DNA from: Methanohalophilus profundi
Lineage (GTDB): Archaea; Halobacteriota; Methanosarcinia; Methanosarcinales; Methanosarcinaceae
Reading direction: 5' to 3'
Assembly (NCBI RefSeq): GCF_004137855.1
Contig: NZ_QBKB01000002.1
Span: 258,981 to 292,080 of the forward strand
Length of the DNA: 33,100 nt
Part shown: piece after piece, positions 28,084 through 33,100 of the stretch
Layout of the letters: every line of letters starts with the position of its first letter
Numbering within the stretch: position 1 is the stretch's first letter
Notes under the pieces: model-generated
The model's input: the letters and a program-made list of their open reading frames with translations, nothing else
Told to the model about the DNA's origin: nothing
Databases searched by the model: none
Translations under genes and position numbers: made by a program

Positions 28084-28734
28084 TCAATACTCCCTTTCCC
28101 CAAATATAGCCGAACCCACACGTACCATTGTAGCTCCTTCCTCGATGGCTACCATGTAGTCATTGGACATTCCCATTGACAATTCCTGAATATCGATATT
28201 GCCGCGGTTTTCCTGTTTCATTTCATCAAAACGGGCTTTCATCTTTTGGAAATAGGGACGGGTTTGTTCGGCAGGGACAAAAGGAGGGATGCACATCAGG
28301 CCTTCCACGCGGATATTTTGAAGGGAGCGGATTTCGTTTATCACTTCTTTGATACTGTCCAGCCTGAAACCATTTTTCTGTGGCTCATTGCCTATGTTTA
28401 CCTGAAGGAAGACCCTTTGTACCTTATCGATATCCCCGGCTCTACCATCAATATTATTTACTACTTTCAGGGAGTCGACTGACTGGATAACATCAAAAAA
28501 CTCAACAGCCTTTTTGACTTTATTTGTCTGCAGGTGACCTATCAAATGTGTCTCACAGGGCAGGATTTCCTCGCGTTTATCTTCATATTCCTGAACCCGG
28601 TTCTCTCCGATTATGGCAGCCCCGGCCTGGATGGCTTCGTTTATCCTTTCAGGTTCAATAGTCTTGGTGACACAAATTAGTGTCCTGTCACCGATTTCCT
28701 CGAAAATTTTCTTGATATTCTCATCGACTGGCAT
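28084..28734 (-). CDS. YggS-family pyridoxal phosphate protein (PLP homeostasis)
   Basis: 216 residues. A single-domain PLP-binding TIM barrel like the N-terminal part of alanine racemase; the family balances PLP and amino/keto acid pools and has no proven enzyme activity. K24 in CVTKT is the PLP lysine. Other signatures are IIGENRVQEYEDK, HLIGHLQTNKVKK, LMCIPPF and LSMGMSNDYMVAIEEGATMVRVG, then GSAIFGERE. Start ATG 28734 (MPVDENI). It is convergent with tRNA-Val, ending nine bases from it. Confidence 0.93.
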   Translation of the reverse strand: MPVDENIKKIFEEIGDRTLICVTKTIEPERINEAIQAGAAIIGENRVQEYEDKREEILPCETHLIGHLQTNKVKKAVEFFDVIQSVDSLKVVNNIDGRAGDIDKVQRVFLQVNIGNEPQKNGFRLDSIKEVINEIRSLQNIRVEGLMCIPPFVPAEQTRPYFQKMKARFDEMKQENRGNIDIQELSMGMSNDYMVAIEEGATMVRVGSAIFGEREY

Positions 28735-28752
28735 TGATGTCCCCGTGATGCT

Positions 28753-28980
28753 TTATTCAAAATTTGGTCTATTTAAATCATTCTGATTGTGAATTTTATT
28801 TTCATTTTCCTTATATTTCTCTTCAATTCCATCGAGGTTTGGGACTGAATAAGTATAGAAAGCATCCGTGGCAGATGCCGTTAACCTGAATTTGCTTATG
28901 ATTTCGCAACCTTCAACCCCAATTATCCTATAAACCTGCCGCAAAGTTAGGGAGTGAATGGAAGGCTTTTTGCAGTACAT
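28753..28980 (-). CDS. Small open frame upstream of the YggS-like gene, doubtful
   Basis: 75 codons, ending 18 bases before the YggS-like start. The first half (MYCKKPSIHSLTLRQVYRII and FRLTASATDAFYTYSV) has a plausible amino acid mix, the tail is charged and Asn-rich. No ribosome binding site or family is recognised. It may be a real leader gene, the relic of a longer one, or chance. Confidence 0.3.
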   Translation of the reverse strand: MYCKKPSIHSLTLRQVYRIIGVEGCEIISKFRLTASATDAFYTYSVPNLDGIEEKYKENENKIHNQNDLNRPNFE

Positions 28981-29244
28981 TAGTCACTGCCCGGCCCCTG
29001 ATGCGGTGAGCTATTAAATAGATCAAAAATTGCTGAATCTTTCATATGTAGCAATAAGAACAATCAATAAAATTTTTATACTCTACTTCTTCTTTTTGAA
29101 AGTACTTTGATAAACCCACAGGAAAAATTATCATTCATTAGTACCAACATATTTTCGGCATATAATTATCAGACTTGCAGCTATTGACAATTTGAGGAGG
29201 AGATGTTTGCCTCTTATGCAAGGGAAATTTTACGGAGGAAGGCA

Positions 29245-30036
29245 ATGAAGGATGCATTAAAAAAACTGAGAGAAACAAAACCATTGGTTCATCATATTAC
29301 CAACTGGGTTACAATTTATGACTGTGCAAATATAACAAGGGCTTTTGGTGCTCTTCCCGTAATGGCTCATGCTGTAGAAGAATGTGCTGATATGACCAAG
29401 ATTTCCTCTGCCCTTGTACTTAATATCGGAACCCTGACGTCTGAACTTATTGAATCCATGATAATTTCCGCAAAGGCTGCAAACGAAAAACAAATTCCTG
29501 TGGTACTCGATATAGTAGGGGTAGGGGCAACCCAATTCAGAAACCAAATGACTGCAAAGATCCTTGATAGTGCTCATGTTGATATCATTAAAGGTAACTA
29601 TTCTGAGATTGCAAAACTGGCAGGTGAAAATGCCCGTACAAAAGGAGTTGAAGCAACTTCTATCAATGCTGATCCCTTCTGGCTTGCAAAGAATTTGGCC
29701 ATCTCAAGATCATGTACTGTTGTGATGACCGGCAGAGAAGATATAGTCAGTGATGGTTCAAGGATATTTTCCATTAAAAATGGTCATGCAGAAATGGGTT
29801 CAATTGTGGGCACCGGTTGCATGGCTGCTTCAATAATTGGTTCATTTGCAGCCCGGAACGATGATTTCGTTGATGCAGCAATAGATGCTTTGTCTTTCTT
29901 TGGGGTTGCCGGGGAACTTGCGGCGGCTAAGTCAACCGGCAGCGGTAGTTTCAAGATGCATTTATATGATGAAGTATCCGGGCTTACTGATGAAAAAGCG
30001 GAACCTATGACTAATGTTGAGAGTATTGAAGGCTGA
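29245..30036 (+). CDS. thiM: Hydroxyethylthiazole kinase
   Basis: 263 residues. Phosphorylates 4-methyl-5-(2-hydroxyethyl)thiazole with ATP for thiamine salvage. ATG 29245 is chosen since GGAGGA at 29234-29239 precedes it by five bases; ATG 29203 in the same frame has its G-rich stretch too close. The family features are [59 protein letters not shown] and the anion-hole motif VGTGCMAAS with C192. It is followed 11 bases later by thiE, so the two form one operon that joins salvaged thiazole to the pyrimidine moiety. A TATA-like CATATAATTA lies near 29158-29167. No TPP riboswitch was seen in the leader. Confidence 0.93.
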   Translation: MKDALKKLRETKPLVHHITNWVTIYDCANITRAFGALPVMAHAVEECADMTKISSALVLNIGTLTSELIESMIISAKAANEKQIPVVLDIVGVGATQFRNQMTAKILDSAHVDIIKGNYSEIAKLAGENARTKGVEATSINADPFWLAKNLAISRSCTVVMTGREDIVSDGSRIFSIKNGHAEMGSIVGTGCMAASIIGSFAARNDDFVDAAIDALSFFGVAGELAAAKSTGSGSFKMHLYDEVSGLTDEKAEPMTNVESIEG

Positions 30037-30047
30037 ATTATAGATTT

Positions 30048-30740
30048 ATGAGGATTCCATTTATGCCATTCTGGAAATCTTTGCTTAATGATATCGATTT
30101 CTATCTTGTGACAGATTCCGGCTTATCCAGGAAAGGTACATTGTCCGATGTGAAATGTGCAGTTGCGGCCGGGTGTAAGATTGTTCAGTATCGTGAGAAA
30201 GACAAGACTACAAAAGAGATGATCGAAGAGGCTATCCTGATCAGGAGAATATGTGGGGATAATGCCATCTTTCTGGTAAATGACCGTATCGATGTAGCCC
30301 TGGCTGCAGGAGCTGATGGAGTGCATATCGGACAGGACGATATGCCGATTGATCTGGCACGAAATATTCTGGGTGAAAATAAGATAATCGGCCTTACAGT
30401 CCATGATACAGATGAAGCAATCGAGGCAGAAAGATAGGGGGCTGATTACGTAGGTTTCAGTCCTGTTTTTGACACTACTACCAAAAAAGATGCAGGTATG
30501 GGTGTTGGACCTGAAAGGATTCAGGCGATGAAAACTATAATTGATATTCCGATTGTTGCCATAGGAGGCATCAATAAAGACAACTGTGTTTCAGTTGTTG
30601 AAAACGGGGCCGATAGTCTGGTTGCTATTTCAGCAATCGTTTGCAGTGATAATGTCAGGAGAGAAACAGAGGATTTCATTGCAACTATCCGCAAAATAAA
30701 GCAAAATCCCCTAAACAGAGTTAATGTAAAGGGAAAATGA
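30048..30740 (+). CDS. thiE: Thiamine phosphate synthase with an in-frame TAG at codon 130
   Basis: Couples hydroxymethylpyrimidine diphosphate with thiazole phosphate to make thiamine phosphate. The frame from ATG 30048 reads [53 protein letters not shown] and [16 protein letters not shown], then TAG at 30435-30437. The very same frame goes on with [33 protein letters not shown] and [11 protein letters not shown] to TGA 30738-30740. With TAG read as one residue the length is 230, normal for ThiE. No frameshift is needed. In Bacillus ThiE the matching residue is an Asp in AEEDGADYVG; the position varies in the family, so pyrrolysine there could be tolerated. If TAG stops translation the product lacks part of the active site. 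Confidence 0.9.
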
Positions 30741-30796
30741 AATTGGATTATATGGAATCCTCAAAGGCATATTTTGCGAATAATAGAGCACCTTGT

Positions 30797-31282
30797 TCAT
30801 CTATCCAGTAACATCCTTCTTTCAATTGGATAATGGGCTGTAGCTGCGTTTATAAGTTCTTCGGCTGTACTTTCTTTAAAAGAGTGGACTTCAACCCGTA
30901 CACCAATAGCTTTCAGGTGGTTTATCAGATCGACAAAATCGCCATCTCCACTAACAAGCACAATGGTATCTACTTTGGGTGCAATTGAAATCGCATCAAT
31001 TGCGATCCCCATGTCCCAATCTCCTTTGGTGGAACCATCAGGTCTTACCTTCAGGGCCTTGCTTTTTATTTCCCATCCAATTGAACCAATAAAACTCTTA
31101 AAACCTGACTGGTCGATATCCGGTGCTTCGACAAGATAGGCTATTGCCCTTGTCAATTTTCTTTCCATTACGACAGCACGTAAAAGTTTTTCGTAATCAA
31201 GTCTTCCGTAATGGATATTTCTGGCAGAATAAAACATATTCTGCACGTCTACAAAAACCGCTAATTTTTGGCTGCTAAACAT
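30797..31282 (-). CDS. NYN-domain (LabA/DUF88-like) nuclease
   Basis: 161 residues. A PIN-like metal-dependent RNase fold. The conserved acidic residues are visible in VFVDVQNMFYSA (D12, N15), KGDWDMGIAIDAI and VLVSGDGDFVDLI. GVRVEVHSFKESTAEELINAA is the usual C-terminal part. Single gene on the minus strand, with no partner to suggest a target; a role in RNA turnover is inferred from the family. ATG at 31282. Confidence 0.88.
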   Translation of the reverse strand: MFSSQKLAVFVDVQNMFYSARNIHYGRLDYEKLLRAVVMERKLTRAIAYLVEAPDIDQSGFKSFIGSIGWEIKSKALKVRPDGSTKGDWDMGIAIDAISIAPKVDTIVLVSGDGDFVDLINHLKAIGVRVEVHSFKESTAEELINAATAHYPIERRMLLDR

Positions 31283-31477
31283 GGATTACCTATAATATTT
31301 TATGTCTAATTATTTATTATCTTTCATTCTGTTTTGGAGTAATATTTTTACTGTTTTTTATGTTTCATAATATAAAAAACAAAGGTTCAAATTTATTTGT
31401 TGTGTACCATTGGTTATTACCTGTAGTTCTGAAGATTTATACATATAGACGACTGTATAATAGATTAAGGATAAAAC

Positions 31478-31774
31478 ATGTTGAATACAAGTCTTAATTG
31501 GGGTAAAGGTATGCATATTGTAACTATTCAGCCTGCCAGAATCGGCATGAGATATGTACTGGAAGGTTCACTTTTTACAGTATTACTGATTACAATAGCC
31601 AAGTATTTTTTTGCCTTTTACCTATCTTATGGCAATATAACCACAGTTTACGGAGCCATAGGTTCCATAATTGGATTTTTGCTCTGGGTATATTTTTCAT
31701 TCATAGCAGTGACCTTTGTAGCGGAGATGACCAATGTACGCTCAAAGAGTGCCAACAGTAACAAATCTGCTTAA
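31478..31774 (+). pseudogene. C-terminal piece of a YihY/BrkB-family membrane protein
   Basis: 98 codons. RIGMRYVLEGSLFTVLLITIA and TVYGAIGSIIGFLLWVYFSF followed by FVAEM match the last third of the YihY (virulence factor BrkB) membrane proteins, which are about 280-300 residues. Three helices remain and the first two thirds are missing. Upstream DNA shows no continuation in another frame, so this is a truncation, not an indel. The ATG at 31478 may still allow expression of a fragment. Confidence 0.65.
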
Positions 31775-31803
31775 AAAAAGAGATAGCAAGATGCTTGCTA
31801 TCT
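31773..31803 (-). terminator. 10-base perfect hairpin with T run on the minus strand
   Basis: AGATAGCAAG (31781-31790), loop ATG, CTTGCTATCT (31794-31803). On the minus strand the hairpin is followed by CTCTTTTTTT, so it ends the transcript of the gene at 31809-32129; it may also serve the plus strand. Confidence 0.65.
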
Positions 31804-31808
31804 GAAAA

Positions 31809-32129
31809 TCAGATGTAATCATACTTTTTCAGGATATTTTGCAAATCCATTATCAGGTCACCGCTTTTTTTGGCATCTTCTATTTCCTGAAGTAACAGCT
31901 GTATCAATTTATCCGCATCCTGGCATTTTTTGTAATACTCGGGATCCAGAAGGACGTCTTCAGGAATTTTTTTGCTTTTAACTACCCTGTGCAAATCATT
32001 TGTGTATATTATAGTCTGGTCGCAATAAATTCTTAAGAATCGTGCATTGCTTCCTTCTACTTTTTTATATATTGTCCTGATCTTGCCAGAAGCCAGGTAT
32101 TTACCCTCTTTTACTTTTATCCATACCAT
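31809..32129 (-). CDS. Small basic protein, unknown
   Basis: 106 residues from ATG 32129 (MVWIKVKEGKYLASGKIRTI); GTG 32153 is an alternative start in the same frame. The first half looks like a small beta-barrel or strand-rich fold with many Lys and Arg, the second half is helical and acidic (DADKLIQLLLQEIEDAKKSG). No membrane segment. I do not recognise the family. A well-formed terminator follows the stop. Confidence 0.6.
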   Translation of the reverse strand: MVWIKVKEGKYLASGKIRTIYKKVEGSNARFLRIYCDQTIIYTNDLHRVVKSKKIPEDVLLDPEYYKKCQDADKLIQLLLQEIEDAKKSGDLIMDLQNILKKYDYI

Positions 32130-32200
32130 GTTGATGAACCCTGAACGGTACACATAATTTCAACTAAATATAGTTTTTTAAGAATCATTAATAATGAAAA

Positions 32201-32470
32201 ATGGCTTTTTGGCAGCTCCTTTACAGTGCAAATTAGGAATCTTCTGCGGTATCACTGAAAAGCTGGAATATAAAATATGAAGGTGACAAAGATACTTACA
32301 CATTCTCATCTTTTACGCTGGAAGCAGGGGATATAGTTACTTTATACACAGAGGAAATCACCGATTCTACTATAAAACTATACTGTGGTAGCGGAAGAAC
32401 GATTTGGAATAAAGATGAAGATACTGCAAGTCTTTATGTTATTTATGGAAAAATTATGGATGTAATTTAG
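32201..32470 (+). pseudogene. Lamin-tail-domain (LTD) relic
   Basis: The frame 32237-32470 reads SSAVSLKSWNIKYEGDKDTY, FSSFTLEAGDIVTLYT, GSGRTIWNKDEDTASLYV and ends in MDVI and TAG. SLxxWxIxxEGDxxTYxFxSFTLxAGDxVTxYT with xxIWNxDxDTAxLY is the signature of LTD, a beta-sandwich domain often repeated in archaeal surface and extracellular proteins. An in-frame TAG lies at 32234-32236, and 11 further codons reach ATG 32201. No signal peptide or other domain remains, so this is most likely a leftover of a larger gene. AT-rich DNA without other features flanks it. Confidence 0.55.
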
Positions 32471-32614
32471 TTATATCTTGAATTAAGTCGAAAAGCCATA
32501 AATTATGAAACAAATTATTACTCACACAGTTAATTTATATTTATTACAATACTATTCCTTCTTCTTATTATAAATTAGAAAAATATTTATACTCGTTTTT
32601 CATTTTAAACATAT

Positions 32615-32941
32615 ATGGAACAAAAGGAAAAAAAAGCAGATGAGTCATATTGCAGTAGTTGTGGAGAAATTATAAAAACGGAAGCAGAAATTTGTCCACA
32701 TTGTGGAGTTAGACAAAAAAAGTCCTCATCATTACACGGAGAAAAAAATAAAATTGTTGCTGCTTTATTAGCTATTTTATTAGGAGGAATAGGTGCACAC
32801 AAATTTTATTTAGGCAAAATTGTTGAGGGATTATTGTACCTATGTTTGTGCTGGACGTTCATCCCTGCTCTTGTTGGTCTCATCGAAGGACTGATATACT
32901 TATCGAAATCAGATGAAGATTTTGAAGAACAATACGGATGA
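32615..32941 (+). CDS. Zinc-ribbon plus TM2-domain membrane protein
   Basis: 108 residues. A zinc ribbon with C13-C16 and C27-C30 (CSSC, CPHC) is followed by a TM2 domain: a first helix (VAALLAILLGGIGAHKFYLG), the conserved GAHKFYLGK turn, and a second helix (LLYLCLCWTFIPALVGLIEG) with the terminal segment LSKSDEDFEEQYG. Function of TM2 proteins in archaea is unknown. The ATG at 32615 follows a stretch with no clear ribosome binding site; a TATA-like AATATTTATAC lies about 30 bases upstream, so the mRNA may be leaderless. Confidence 0.88.
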   Translation: MEQKEKKADESYCSSCGEIIKTEAEICPHCGVRQKKSSSLHGEKNKIVAALLAILLGGIGAHKFYLGKIVEGLLYLCLCWTFIPALVGLIEGLIYLSKSDEDFEEQYG

Positions 32942-33100
32942 GTAACAATATTTGTTTTTAGTTGCATGCAAAAAAAATCATATATTCTGAGATGAAAGAA
33001 GGAGTCAAATTAACATCAAAATATATTTTATCCCATCATCAGCCCCATGAATACTATAAATGTTATCATTGTTCGTTTTTTGGGCGCCATGTTTTTTTTT

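Noticed and set aside
29000-29244. TPP riboswitch before thiM
   Set aside because: The leader has no CUGAGA/ACCUGA-type conserved elements of the TPP riboswitch; only a TATA box and ribosome binding sites are visible.
32942-33100. Gene at the right edge
   Set aside because: Only AT-rich sequence with scattered stops and a T run at the very end; nothing supportable.

Overview
The window looks like a piece of the chromosome of a methylotrophic, probably halophilic methanogen of the Methanosarcinales (the Methanococcoides / Methanolobus / Methanohalophilus side). The reasons are a form II/III Rubisco of the Methanococcoides burtonii type (about 474 residues), an HdrD-like iron-sulfur protein, an iron-sulfur flavoprotein, multi-PAS/GAF histidine kinases, archaeal TATA boxes and Shine-Dalgarno sites, a tRNA-Val without encoded CCA, and a set of in-frame amber codons as expected where UAG is read as pyrrolysine. 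The genus is an inference; no rRNA gene is present.

Layout. 1-1570: a broken gene end and an MFS transporter split by a one-base slip in a run of eight T. 1711-7614: a histidine kinase plus stand-alone receiver (minus strand), divergent from a second, larger histidine kinase, then a small two-helix membrane protein. 7615-8465: 850 bases without a gene that hold a well-structured candidate small RNA. 8466-10640: a small protein, a damaged GNAT acetyltransferase, a methyltransferase and an iron-sulfur flavoprotein. 10865-11922: a ytfJ/ytfI-like pair (GerW and DUF2953). 12000-13461: an IS605-type element reduced to a tnpA relic, an intact TnpB nuclease and its right-end RNA structures. 13487-18295: an HdrD-like protein facing an operon of an asparagine-synthetase/Dph6 fusion, a tiny acidic protein and pyruvate kinase. 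18529-21136: an operon of a mannosyl-3-phosphoglycerate-phosphatase-like HAD enzyme, an unknown protein and a GH15-like glycosidase. 21228-23162: Rubisco and a membrane protein. 23276-27348: an operon of a membrane/coiled-coil protein, an SbcD/Mre11-related phosphoesterase and an Lhr-type helicase. 27500-28734: a binding-protein relic, tRNA-Val and a YggS-type PLP protein. 29245-30740: thiM-thiE. 30797-32941: a NYN nuclease, a YihY/BrkB relic, small hypotheticals, a lamin-tail-domain relic and a zinc-ribbon TM2 protein.

Two themes run through the window. First, thiE, the DUF2953 gene and the GNAT gene are each interrupted by a TAG with family-like sequence continuing in the same frame, while none of about 31 recognisable genes ends in TAG; this fits pyrrolysine decoding. 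Second, at least eight genes, including conserved ones such as Rubisco and pyruvate kinase, carry one-base indels, mostly one base short and often at homopolymers, which suggests sequencing or assembly error rather than real decay. Frameshifted genes are therefore given as whole genes with the break marked.
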